From: Flavobacteriaceae bacterium
GTDB taxonomy: Bacteria; Bacteroidota; Bacteroidia; Flavobacteriales; Flavobacteriaceae
NCBI GenBank assembly: GCA_013003145.1
Contig: JABDLH010000016.1
Coordinates: 1-16,369, forward strand
Length of the DNA: 16,369 nucleotides
Reading direction: 5' to 3'
Made by a program: the position numbers and the translations under genes. Shown here piece by piece: positions 7,547-14,986 of the stretch; within the stretch, counting starts at the first letter, position 1; each line of letters begins with the position of its first letter. The notes beneath the pieces were generated by a model. The model was not told the DNA's origin. It searched no databases and saw nothing but the letters and a program-made list of their open reading frames with translations.

Positions 7547-8011
7547 TCACCCCAATGGAACTGCAGTGGTATATTTTACTTCGGAGATCACGAAAGAGCT
7601 TTGGGTACTGCCAATATTTTTAATGGCGGTCAGTTTGGTCACCATGAATTCCCGGTAAGCTTCCATGTCACTAACATGGATCTTGAGGATGTAATCATAA
7701 TCTCCTCCTATATGGTAGCATTCCACAACTTCTGCAAGTTTCAGCACTTCTTTTTCAAATTGCAGTACATTCTCTTTAATATGCTGGCTTAACCGGACAT
7801 GGCAGAAGACTGCGAAATTCCGACCTACTTTTTTCTTATCCAGTAAAGCCACGTAATGAGATATTATCTCTTGCTTTTCCAGTCTTTTGATCCTTTCATA
7901 AACGGCTGTAGCGGAAAGGCCCAACTCCAGGGCATACTCCTTGATCGTTTTTTTTCCATCCCTTTGCAGGATGCCCAGCAACTGTAAGTCTGTTTGGTCT
8001 AAGGTGGTCAT
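7547..8011 (-). CDS. Lrp/AsnC-family transcriptional regulator
   Basis: This 154-residue regulator has the Lrp/AsnC layout. An N-terminal winged helix-turn-helix at about 4-62 includes LDQTDLQLLGILQRDGKKT and the recognition segment LSATAVYERIKRLEK. A C-terminal RAM/ligand-binding domain spans about 66-150, with VVECYHIGGDYDYILKI. Members sense amino acids and work as dimers up to octamers that wrap DNA. It is transcribed away from the methionine gamma-lyase gene with a 151-base spacer. A site closely matching the Lrp consensus overlaps its own start codon, suggesting autoregulation and control of the lyase gene. Pseudomonas putida has a comparable layout (mdeR divergent from mdeA), but orthology is not shown here. 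The ligand, possibly methionine, is inferred from context. Confidence 0.9.
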   Translation of the reverse strand: MTTLDQTDLQLLGILQRDGKKTIKEYALELGLSATAVYERIKRLEKQEIISHYVALLDKKKVGRNFAVFCHVRLSQHIKENVLQFEKEVLKLAEVVECYHIGGDYDYILKIHVSDMEAYREFMVTKLTAIKNIGSTQSSFVISEVKYTTAVPLG

Positions 8012-8024
8012 GAATATTATTCTG
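8010..8024. promoter_or_regulatory. Lrp-like operator 1, overlapping the regulator's start codon
   Basis: ATGAATATTATTCTG matches the E. coli Lrp consensus YAGHAWATTWTDCTR at 13 of 15 positions by eye. Its arms GAATA/TATTC are an inverted repeat around one base. The position at the first codon of the Lrp gene suits autorepression. The background is AT-rich, so some chance matching is expected. Confidence 0.5.
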
Positions 8025-8049
8025 TTTTTAAATCTTAAACGAATAAATT

Positions 8050-8064
8050 ACAAATAATATTCTA
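8050..8064. promoter_or_regulatory. Lrp-like operator 2
   Basis: ACAAATAATATTCTA matches the Lrp consensus at 11 of 15 positions. Its AATAATATTC (8053-8062) is an exact inverted copy of GAATATTATT at 8012-8021. The two site centres are about 40 bases apart, near four helical turns, which would place bound dimers on the same DNA face. A further TGAAT/ATTCA pair lies at 8085-8089 and 8101-8105. Confidence 0.4.
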
Positions 8065-8134
8065 CAATTTACTCATAATATAGTTGAATTTACTACTCAC
8101 ATTCATTTTAACAACATATTACACTTGTGTTTTG

Positions 8135-8142
8135 TAAATTTG
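8135..8142 (+). promoter_or_regulatory. -7 box of the methionine gamma-lyase promoter
   Basis: TAAATTTG is an exact Bacteroidota -7 match, placing the start of transcription about 13 bases before the ATG at 8163. No TTG is found about 19 bases upstream. The missing -33 element would fit a promoter that needs an activator such as the divergent Lrp-type protein, but this is inference. Confidence 0.5.
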
Positions 8143-8162
8143 ATGATTAAACACACATTACT

Positions 8163-9380
8163 ATGGATCGCAAAGCAGCAGACAGGCTACAATACTTACA
8201 GTACTTTGGAGAATTTGGTGGAGTTAACCCGTCCATCTCTGATTCTTCGACCTATACTTTTCTCTCGGCCAAAACAATGTTCGACACTTTTGAAGGGAAC
8301 ACCGAAGGCTGCTACCTTTATAGCAGGCATTCCTCCCCTTCTAACCTTTACTTAGGGGAAGCCCTGGCTGCATTGGAAGGTACAGAGACTGCAAACGTAA
8401 CCGGTAGTGGTATGGGCGCTATTACAGCCACCATCCTGCAGCTTTGTGGTGCAGGAGATGAATTGGTAAGTAGCCGAACTATATACGGAGGCACCTATGC
8501 CTTTATGAAAAATTTCCTGTGCCGGTTCAATATCAACACTTCATTTGTCGATATCACGGACATAGCAGCTGTAGAACGATCTATCACTCCCAAAACCAAA
8601 ATGATATTTTGCGAGGCGGTTAGTAACCCACTGCTCGAAGTAGCAGATATCAAGGCGTTGGCAAAACTTGCAAAAGCACATAATATACCCCTGGTGGTGG
8701 ATAACACCTTTACCCCCCTTTCCATACATCCTATAACCCTTGGAGCAGACATAGTTATCCACAGTTTGACCAAATTCATCAATGGGAGCAGTGATTGTGT
8801 CGCCGGGGTGGTTTGTGGGTCCACGGATTTTTGTCTTTCCCTCAAAGATGTCAATGACGGAGCGGGAATGCTCCTGGGAAGCACATTAGACAGCCTTAGA
8901 GCCGCATCTATATTGAAGAACATGCGTACGTTACACGTTCGTATTAAAAAACACAGTGAGAATGCACTATACCTGGCACAGAATTTTGAAAAAGACGGGC
9001 TTAGAGTAGTCTATCCGGGCTTGAGTTCGCACCCCGGGCACAAGCTCATGAAATCCATGATCGTTGAGGAATTTGGTTTTGGAGGAATAATGACATTAGA
9101 CGTGGGTAGCCTGGACAATGCCAATGCCCTTATGGAAATGATGCAGGAAAAGAATTTAGGCTACCTGGCGGTTAGTTTAGGGTTCTATAAGACGCTATTC
9201 AGTGCTCCCGGCTCTTCAACCTCTTCAGAAATTTCTGAAGAAGAACAAGAAGAAATGGGACTTAGCGAAGGACTTATCCGGTTCTCGATCGGTTTAGACA
9301 ACGATATTGAGCGTACCTACAGACAGATGCGCGAATGCATGGTAAGCCTGGGTATCCTCAACGAGGCTGTCAGTGTTTGA
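8163..9380 (+). CDS. Methionine gamma-lyase, resembling the plant-type enzyme (PLP-dependent Cys/Met metabolism family)
   Basis: This 405-residue fold-type I PLP enzyme belongs to the transsulfuration family. Seen: phosphate-site YSR (53-55), GSGMGAI (81-87), cofactor-stacking Y108 in IYGGT, D180 in VVDNTF, and Schiff-base K204 in HSLTKF. The usual G-H-S-D after the lysine is G-S-S-D here. Several stretches (EFGGVN, TSFVDITD, VYPGLSSHP, AVSLGFY, GSSTSSE) recall Arabidopsis methionine gamma-lyase more than MetB or MetC; this is from memory, not an alignment. The enzyme would cleave methionine to methanethiol, ammonia and 2-oxobutyrate. The Cys found before the active-site Thr in Pseudomonas MGL (Y-G-C-T) is Gly here, so a different substrate range is possible. 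Alternatives are cystathionine gamma-lyase or gamma-synthase. A divergent Lrp-type gene and a downstream NhaC-type transporter support an amino-acid catabolic role. Confidence 0.78.
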   Translation: MDRKAADRLQYLQYFGEFGGVNPSISDSSTYTFLSAKTMFDTFEGNTEGCYLYSRHSSPSNLYLGEALAALEGTETANVTGSGMGAITATILQLCGAGDELVSSRTIYGGTYAFMKNFLCRFNINTSFVDITDIAAVERSITPKTKMIFCEAVSNPLLEVADIKALAKLAKAHNIPLVVDNTFTPLSIHPITLGADIVIHSLTKFINGSSDCVAGVVCGSTDFCLSLKDVNDGAGMLLGSTLDSLRAASILKNMRTLHVRIKKHSENALYLAQNFEKDGLRVVYPGLSSHPGHKLMKSMIVEEFGFGGIMTLDVGSLDNANALMEMMQEKNLGYLAVSLGFYKTLFSAPGSSTSSEISEEEQEEMGLSEGLIRFSIGLDNDIERTYRQMRECMVSLGILNEAVSV

Positions 9381-9425
9381 TAATATAATGACGCGATACA
9401 GTGTTTGCAGAACATGTATCAAAAT

Positions 9426-9437
9426 CGTAATATTACG
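9426..9437. promoter_or_regulatory. 12-base perfect palindrome upstream of the NhaC-type gene
   Basis: CGTAATATTACG is its own reverse complement and lies 19 bases before the ATG at 9457. With no loop it cannot be a hairpin terminator, but it has the form of a dimeric-regulator operator. The 76-base gap after the lyase gene contains no terminator and no clear TAnnTTTG box, so the site could modulate a shared transcript. Confidence 0.35.
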
Positions 9438-9456
9438 GACAAACTGAAAAGACCAC

Positions 9457-10935
9457 ATGGCGAAAGAACCAGCGAATGCCCCCCACAGTGATGACTCCGT
9501 AGAACAGAATAAAGAATTAAACATTTGGGAGGCATTAATCCCAGTATTCGCATTAATTGCGATGCTCGCCTACAACGTTTATGTTTTTGGTGATGATGCC
9601 ATCAGCGGTTCCAACCAGTTTATCCTGTTATTGGGAGGTGCTGTAGCCGCAATCGTGGGGGCCTTTAACAAGGTCTCTTACGATCGAATGCTGGAAGAGG
9701 TAGCCAAAAACGTAAAATCAACTACCGGGGCGCTATTAATATTGCTCATGGTGGGAGCCCTGGCTGGGACCTGGTTGATCAGCGGGATCATTCCCGCCAT
9801 GATCTACTACGGTTTACAAGTACTGAATCCCACTATATTCCTTGCAGCTTGTGTAATCATCTGTGCGGTGATCTCCGTGGCTACGGGAAGTAGCTGGACT
9901 ACCTCTGCCACAGTAGGTATTGCGCTTATTGGAATTGGTGAAGCTTTGGGTGTTTCCCTGGGCATGACCGCAGGTGCTGTTTTATCCGGCGCCTACTTCG
10001 GAGATAAGATGTCTCCACTGAGCGATACCACCAACCTGGCACCCGCCATGGCCGGTGGTAATCTTTTTGACCACATCCGCTATATGGCGCTTACCACTAC
10101 CCCAACTATACTGATCACCCTTACGGTTTTCATCATTATCGGGCTGACCACGGATACCACGGGTACCCCGGATACGGATAGTATCCTAACCTCCATTAAA
10201 AGTACTTTTAATATTAACGGCTGGTTATTCCTTGTTCCCGCTGCCGTTATCTTCCTGATCGTTAAAAAAGCTCCCCCGTTGATGGCCCTTTTGGTAGGTA
10301 CCCTATTAGGCGGGGTGTTTGCACTGATATTCCAGCCAGGAATCGTCGCCGGGATTACCGGTGCCGAACAACTCACCTTTGAGTCGGGTTACAAAGGTGT
10401 GATAAACGCGATCACTGTTAATACTTCTATCCCCACAGATAACCCTGCGTTGAATGATCTGTTTTCTGCAAAAGGTATGTACGGGATGTTAGGAACGATC
10501 TGGCTTATCATCTGTGCGATGGTTTTTGGCGGGATCATGGACGGGATCGGTGCCCTTGCGCGTATTACCCAATCCTTGCTGAGCATGGCTAAATCCACGT
10601 TTGGGCTTTTTGCCAGCACTGTAGGTAGTTGCCTGGCACTGAATGTTACGGCTTCGGACCAGTACCTTGCCATTGTAGTTCCCGGAAAAATGTTTGCCCA
10701 GGCATATGAAGATAAGGGGCTTGCCCCGGAGAACCTGTCCCGAACCCTGGAAGATTCCGGTACCGTTACCTCTGTATTAATTCCCTGGAATACTTGTGGC
10801 GCTTACCACAGCAGTGTCCTTGGAGTGGCCGTGGGTGAATACTTTGTTTTTGCTATCTTCAATTGGCTCAGCCCATTTACCACCTTATTCTTTGCTGCAG
10901 TTGGCATAAAAATAAAACAGCTCGCCAAGCCCTGA
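9457..10935 (+). CDS. NhaC-family Na+/H+ antiporter-type transporter
   Basis: This is a 492-residue inner-membrane protein with about eleven hydrophobic segments and a hydrophilic N-terminal 20 residues. The family signature GAYFGDKMSPLSDTTNLA is at 178-195, preceded by the Ser/Thr-rich GSSWTTSATVG at 144-154. NhaC-type proteins exchange Na+ for H+, and some relatives couple this to organic solutes (MleN, malate/lactate). NhaC-like proteins linked to SAM-riboswitch control have been predicted as methionine transporters (MetT). It starts 76 bases after the methionine gamma-lyase gene on the same strand with no terminator between, so co-transcription and a role in methionine uptake or efflux are reasonable inferences. 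A plain Na+/H+ antiporter for a marine lifestyle is the main alternative. Confidence 0.88.
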   Translation: MAKEPANAPHSDDSVEQNKELNIWEALIPVFALIAMLAYNVYVFGDDAISGSNQFILLLGGAVAAIVGAFNKVSYDRMLEEVAKNVKSTTGALLILLMVGALAGTWLISGIIPAMIYYGLQVLNPTIFLAACVIICAVISVATGSSWTTSATVGIALIGIGEALGVSLGMTAGAVLSGAYFGDKMSPLSDTTNLAPAMAGGNLFDHIRYMALTTTPTILITLTVFIIIGLTTDTTGTPDTDSILTSIKSTFNINGWLFLVPAAVIFLIVKKAPPLMALLVGTLLGGVFALIFQPGIVAGITGAEQLTFESGYKGVINAITVNTSIPTDNPALNDLFSAKGMYGMLGTIWLIICAMVFGGIMDGIGALARITQSLLSMAKSTFGLFASTVGSCLALNVTASDQYLAIVVPGKMFAQAYEDKGLAPENLSRTLEDSGTVTSVLIPWNTCGAYHSSVLGVAVGEYFVFAIFNWLSPFTTLFFAAVGIKIKQLAKP

Positions 10936-11043
10936 AGCCCGGTTAAAATGATCCCAGGAAGGATTAGCTAATTTGGGGAGGTTTTATGGCTATAGGTTTT
11001 TTTATATTTCATAATTTCACAACCTAACTTTAAGAACGCAACA

Positions 11044-11550
11044 ATGGCTACAGTTACCGGGAAAGGACAACCCATGAACACCCTCGGAAATCTTCCGGAA
11101 GTAGGGAGTAAAGCGCCTGATTTCCAGCTAACAAGAACAGATTTTACAGATGTATCTATTAAAGATTTCAAAGGAAAGAAGATCCTTATGAACATTTTCC
11201 CGAGCATAGATACCAGTACCTGTGCTACCTCTGTAAGGAAGTTTAATGAACAAGCAGCCGGTTTGGAAGATACCGTGGTTCTTTGCATCTCTAAAGACCT
11301 TCCACATGCCCAGAAGCGTTTTTGCGGAGCAGAAGGTATAGATAATGTGATCCCCCTGTCCGACTTCAGGAGTGGCAATTTTGGCAAGACCTATGAAGTA
11401 GAATTTACAGACACTCCTATTAAAGGCCTCTTATCAAGATCTGTTGTTGTAGTAGACCGGGAAGGTAAGGTCCTCTACACGGAGCAGGTCGCAGACACGA
11501 GTAACGAACCCGATTATAACGCAGCCTTACAGGCCCTGAGCAATGGCTGA
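11044..11550 (+). CDS. tpx: Thiol peroxidase Tpx (2-Cys peroxiredoxin)
   Basis: Tpx reduces hydrogen peroxide and organic peroxides using thioredoxin. The 168-residue protein has the length and cysteine layout of E. coli Tpx: peroxidatic C60 in PSIDTSTCATSVRKFN and resolving C94 in KRFCGAEG. Q-P-M-N-T-L-G-N at the start and S-R-S-V-V-V-V-D-R-E-G-K near the end are also typical. It has no signal peptide; bacterial Tpx is found in cytosol or periplasm by species, and cytosol is likely here. Its last eight bases overlap the dgkA start, so the two are translationally coupled, although the pairing of peroxide defence with lipid phosphorylation has no obvious logic. The 108-base upstream gap has a TATATTTC (11003-11010), one base off the -7 consensus, and no matching -33. 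Confidence 0.95.
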   Translation: MATVTGKGQPMNTLGNLPEVGSKAPDFQLTRTDFTDVSIKDFKGKKILMNIFPSIDTSTCATSVRKFNEQAAGLEDTVVLCISKDLPHAQKRFCGAEGIDNVIPLSDFRSGNFGKTYEVEFTDTPIKGLLSRSVVVVDREGKVLYTEQVADTSNEPDYNAALQALSNG

Positions 11551-11908
11551 AGAAAGTTTTTTTGTCAATCGTGTCCGCAGCGTTGGTATAGCACTGAAAG
11601 GTGCAATTCTGTTGCTACGTACTGAAGGGAGTATCCAGATCCAGGCGGCCCTGGTGGTGGTCATGACTATTGCCGGTTTCTTTTTCGAGATCAGTACAAT
11701 GGAATGGATCATGCAGGTATTTGCCATCGGTTTGGTTATGGGTGTCGAAGGGGTGAATACGGCAGTGGAGAAACTATCGGATTTTGTGCAGCCTGATCAC
11801 GATCCCAGGATAGGGTTTATCAAAGATGTATCAGCAGGTGCCGTAATGATCGTTTCCATAGCGGCAACTGTTATAGGACTGCTGATCTACTTACCGAAAA
11901 TATTTTAA
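11543..11908 (+). CDS. dgkA: Diacylglycerol kinase (DgkA family)
   Basis: This is a 121-residue membrane kinase with three predicted helices: about 33-50, 54-74 and 98-117. Residues equivalent to the active site are visible: E28 in the amphipathic N-terminal helix, the E69-x-x-N72-x-x-x-E76 motif in EGVNTAVEK, and K94-D95. These positions match E. coli DgkA numbering as I recall it. The enzyme phosphorylates diacylglycerol to phosphatidate. The VEKLSDFVQP stretch also resembles Gram-positive undecaprenol kinases, so the lipid substrate is uncertain. The ATG lies inside the end of tpx (8-base overlap). A hairpin follows the stop, then ftsK begins. Confidence 0.88.
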   Translation: MAEESFFVNRVRSVGIALKGAILLLRTEGSIQIQAALVVVMTIAGFFFEISTMEWIMQVFAIGLVMGVEGVNTAVEKLSDFVQPDHDPRIGFIKDVSAGAVMIVSIAATVIGLLIYLPKIF

Positions 11909-11909
11909 A

Positions 11910-11936
11910 AAGCCCGGAGGAAACTCCTTCGTGCTT
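11910..11936. terminator. Hairpin between dgkA and ftsK, possible weak terminator
   Basis: A stem of up to 12 positions with one mismatch (11910-11921 with 11925-11936) closes on a 3-base loop. On the plus strand it is followed by AAATTTG rather than a T-run, so termination of dgkA transcripts would be weak. On the minus strand TTTTTAAAA follows, but no minus-strand gene reads into it. It may act as an attenuator or mRNA-end stabiliser. Confidence 0.4.
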
Positions 11937-11943
11937 AAATTTG
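11936..11943 (+). promoter_or_regulatory. Candidate -7 box for ftsK
   Basis: TAAATTTG exactly fits TAnnTTTG and lies 28 bases before the ftsK ATG. It overlaps the last base of the hairpin. No TTG is found at the -33 position. It could give ftsK-lolA-lptF/G its own transcript. Confidence 0.4.
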
Positions 11944-11971
11944 TAATTTAGTCCCCAGATTTTAAGAATTC

Positions 11972-14332
11972 ATGGCTAAGAAGAAAAAAAAGTCCAAACC
12001 TACATCTTCAAAAAAAAGTGTTTCATTTCGGTTATCGAAACAGAACAAGGTTATCTTCGGAAGTCTTTTGGTCCTGTTGAGCCTGGCACTCTTTTTCTCT
12101 TTTATATCCTTCTATTTTACCTGGCAGGACGACCAGAGTTTATTGAGCGAGTTCAGGGATCGTAATGCCACAGCGCAGAACCTGCTGAATAAATTCGGAG
12201 CGGCGGTAAGCCATTTCTTTATGTACCGCGGATTTGGGATCGCTTCATTGATATTTCCTTACCTGCTTTGCATAACAGGGCTTCACCTCTTCCTGAGTAT
12301 CGGTCGCAATGGCCTGGTTAGAAAATGGATTTGGGGCTTGGTATTTGTCATCTGGATTTCCATTGCCATGGGCTTCTTTGCTTCAGAAATGCCGCTTCTC
12401 GGTGGTTTGGTCGGTTACGAGATGAATGATTTCCTGCAGGATTACACCGGCAAGATCGGGGTCTTCTTATTGCTTTTATTTGGCCTTACCATTATAATGG
12501 TCCGTCTGTTTAAATTCACACCGGAAGGTGTTGCAGATTTCTTCAACAAGAAGAAGGCGGCCGTGAAGAACGAATTTAAAACGGATAAAAGCAGTTCCGA
12601 GGCTGAAGAGGAAACTGTAGCGACAACACCTGCCGAAGAGGAAGAAACTCCTGTTGTATTAGACCCATACACCCATAAAGAAAACATTCCCCCCTTAAGC
12701 CCCGAGCCCAAGGCCGATGTTAAGCAGGAACCCGAGGACGACCTGGAAATGGAGGTGGAAACCGTAGCGGAAGAAAAAGAAGAAACTGACCTACTATCCG
12801 ATAAGTTAGTAGAGGATTTTGGGGAATTTGACCCAACCCTGGAACTGGGAAATTATAAATTTCCACCGCTGGACCTGCTGGAGCAACACGGATCCGGGGG
12901 AGGAATTACAATTAACCAGGAAGAACTGGAGGAGAACAAGAACAGGATTGTAGATACCCTGAAGAATTATAAAATCGGGATTGCCCAGATCAAAGCGACA
13001 ATCGGTCCAACAGTAACCTTGTACGAAATTGTTCCCGAGGCCGGTGTCCGCATATCCAAGATCAAGAACCTGGAGGATGATATCGCCCTGTCCCTGGCAG
13101 CCCTTGGTATCCGTATCATTGCTCCTATCCCGGGAAAGGGAACCATAGGTATAGAGGTCCCCAACAAGAACGCCACAACCGTTTCTATGCGTTCTGTGAT
13201 CGCATCGAGTAAATTTCAGAAGGCCGAGATGCAATTACCTATTGCATTCGGAAAGACCATCAGCAACGAGACCTTCGTTGTAGATCTGGCGAAAATGCCC
13301 CATATGCTGATGGCAGGTGCCACAGGGCAGGGAAAATCCGTAGGGCTTAACGCTGTACTAACTTCCCTCTTGTATAAAAAGCACCCTGCCGAGGTAAAAT
13401 TCATTCTGGTCGATCCTAAGAAAGTTGAACTGACGCTTTACAATAAAATTGAACGTCACTTCCTGGCCAAGCTCCCGGATTCCGAAGAGGCCATTATTAC
13501 AGATAACACCAAGGTTATCAACACCCTGAATTCGCTCTGTATAGAAATGGACAACCGCTACGAGCTACTGAAACTGGCCATGGTGCGTAATATCAAGGAA
13601 TATAATACCAAATTCAAGGCGCGGAAACTGAACCCTAATGACGGGCATAAGTTCCTGCCTTACATTATCCTGGTTATCGACGAGTTTGCAGACCTGATCA
13701 TGACGGCCGGTAAGGAAGTCGAAACCCCTATCGCCAGGCTTGCACAGTTGGCCAGGGCTATTGGGATCCACCTGATCATTGCCACACAGCGACCTTCCGT
13801 AAATGTGATCACAGGAATCATAAAAGCCAATTTCCCGGCCCGGATCGCTTTCCGGGTGACCTCTAAAATTGACTCGCGGACCATCCTCGATGCCCAGGGT
13901 GCGGACCAGTTGATCGGGCGTGGAGATATGTTATTTACCCAGGGGAACGATGTAACCCGATTGCAATGTGCATTTGTAGATACACCGGAAGTTGCCAAGA
14001 TTACAGAATATATCGGGTCGCAGCGGGCTTACCCGGATGCTCATCTCCTGCCAGAATATGTAGGAGAGGATTCTGGCACGAGTATTGATTATGAGATCGC
14101 AGACCGGGACGCCATGTTCCGTGAAGCGGCAGAAGTTATCGTTACCGCCCAGCAGGGTTCGGCCTCCTTGATCCAACGAAAATTAAAGCTTGGATACAAC
14201 AGGGCAGGTAGAATTATTGATCAACTGGAGGCTGCGGGAATTGTAGGACCGTTTGAAGGAAGTAAAGCCAGGCAGGTACTGGTGACAGACCTTTACGCTT
14301 TGGAACAGTTATTAGAAAATGAAACAAAATAG
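11972..14332 (+). CDS. ftsK: DNA translocase FtsK/SpoIIIE
   Basis: FtsK pumps DNA at the division septum, clears the chromosome terminus and helps dimer resolution. The 786-residue protein has a lysine-rich N-terminus and about four membrane helices (30-50, 85-110, 118-138, 162-180). An acidic Glu/Pro-rich linker follows at about 205-290, much shorter than in E. coli. The motor includes Walker A GATGQGKS (449-456), DPKKVELTLY (481-490), Walker B ILVIDEFAD (566-574) and TQRPSVNVITG (605-615). The C-terminal winged-helix gamma domain (about 712-775) is typical for recognising KOPS-like polarity sequences, with SASLIQRKLKLGYNRAGRI. The length is normal for Bacteroidota. Its TAG stop is 3 bases before the lolA ATG, so the genes are tightly coupled. 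Confidence 0.97.
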   Translation: MAKKKKKSKPTSSKKSVSFRLSKQNKVIFGSLLVLLSLALFFSFISFYFTWQDDQSLLSEFRDRNATAQNLLNKFGAAVSHFFMYRGFGIASLIFPYLLCITGLHLFLSIGRNGLVRKWIWGLVFVIWISIAMGFFASEMPLLGGLVGYEMNDFLQDYTGKIGVFLLLLFGLTIIMVRLFKFTPEGVADFFNKKKAAVKNEFKTDKSSSEAEEETVATTPAEEEETPVVLDPYTHKENIPPLSPEPKADVKQEPEDDLEMEVETVAEEKEETDLLSDKLVEDFGEFDPTLELGNYKFPPLDLLEQHGSGGGITINQEELEENKNRIVDTLKNYKIGIAQIKATIGPTVTLYEIVPEAGVRISKIKNLEDDIALSLAALGIRIIAPIPGKGTIGIEVPNKNATTVSMRSVIASSKFQKAEMQLPIAFGKTISNETFVVDLAKMPHMLMAGATGQGKSVGLNAVLTSLLYKKHPAEVKFILVDPKKVELTLYNKIERHFLAKLPDSEEAIITDNTKVINTLNSLCIEMDNRYELLKLAMVRNIKEYNTKFKARKLNPNDGHKFLPYIILVIDEFADLIMTAGKEVETPIARLAQLARAIGIHLIIATQRPSVNVITGIIKANFPARIAFRVTSKIDSRTILDAQGADQLIGRGDMLFTQGNDVTRLQCAFVDTPEVAKITEYIGSQRAYPDAHLLPEYVGEDSGTSIDYEIADRDAMFREAAEVIVTAQQGSASLIQRKLKLGYNRAGRIIDQLEAAGIVGPFEGSKARQVLVTDLYALEQLLENETK

Positions 14333-14335
14333 AAC

Positions 14336-14983
14336 ATGAAGAATATTATTTGCTTAATGCTACTCGCAACCTTTAGTATCACAGGGCTTAAGGCCCAGGA
14401 TGCCGATAAGGCCAAAGCCCTTTTAGAAGAGGTTTATAACAAGGTGAAGAGCTATGACAACATTGCTGTTGATTTTAAATACGAACTCAACAATACCGAA
14501 GCCAATGTTAAACAGGAGACTCGGGGCGATGTGACCCTACAGGGAGAAAAATACATTTTTAATTATATGGGGTCGCAACAGCTCTACGATGGAAAGAAAG
14601 TGTACACCATCGTTCCTGAAAATGAAGAGATCACCATAGAGGATAAATCTGAAGAAGGGAATACCATCACCCCATCAGATATGCTTACTTTCTACAGGGA
14701 CGGTCATAAATATGAATGGGATATCCTGCAAAATGTACAGGGAAGGAAGATACAGTACGTAAAGCTGATCCCGATAGACAGCTCTTCCGAGATTGCCTCT
14801 ATCCTCCTGGGAGTAGATGTGGAAACAAAGCATATCTATAAGCTGATCGAGACCGGGAAAAATGGCACTAAGACCACGATCACTGTTAATTCTTTTAAAA
14901 CAGATCAGCCGTTGTCCAAAACCTTATTTACTTTTGATGAGAGCAAATACGAGAACGAAGGCTACTACATCATAAGAAACTAA
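14336..14983 (+). CDS. lolA: LolA-like outer-membrane lipoprotein carrier
   Basis: This 215-residue periplasmic protein has a signal peptide at 1-20 (MKN, hydrophobic core, LKAQ). The mature part has the LolA/LolB-like fold pattern: LLEEVYNKVKSYDNIAVDFKYEL, then G-D-V-T-L-Q-G-E-K-Y and a V-x-x-F-K...F-x-F-D-E-S-K-Y end. LolA ferries lipoproteins released by LolCDE across the periplasm. Bacteroidota homologues are divergent, and the partners at the outer membrane are not well defined. The gene lies 3 bases after ftsK and is followed within 3 bases by the LptF/LptG-type gene, so envelope functions cluster behind ftsK. The family is clear; true LolA activity is inferred. Confidence 0.88.
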   Translation: MKNIICLMLLATFSITGLKAQDADKAKALLEEVYNKVKSYDNIAVDFKYELNNTEANVKQETRGDVTLQGEKYIFNYMGSQQLYDGKKVYTIVPENEEITIEDKSEEGNTITPSDMLTFYRDGHKYEWDILQNVQGRKIQYVKLIPIDSSSEIASILLGVDVETKHIYKLIETGKNGTKTTITVNSFKTDQPLSKTLFTFDESKYENEGYYIIRN

Positions 14984-14986
14984 GCA

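Noticed and set aside
8495..8923. 142-codon minus-strand frame opposite the methionine gamma-lyase gene
   Set aside because: It is antisense to well-matched PLP-enzyme sequence, has low-complexity composition and no recognisable domain.
10936..11043. Terminator for the NhaC-type gene and promoter for tpx
   Set aside because: I found no stable GC stem with a T-run, and only a one-off -7 box (TATATTTC) with no -33 partner at proper spacing, so I did not call either as a feature.
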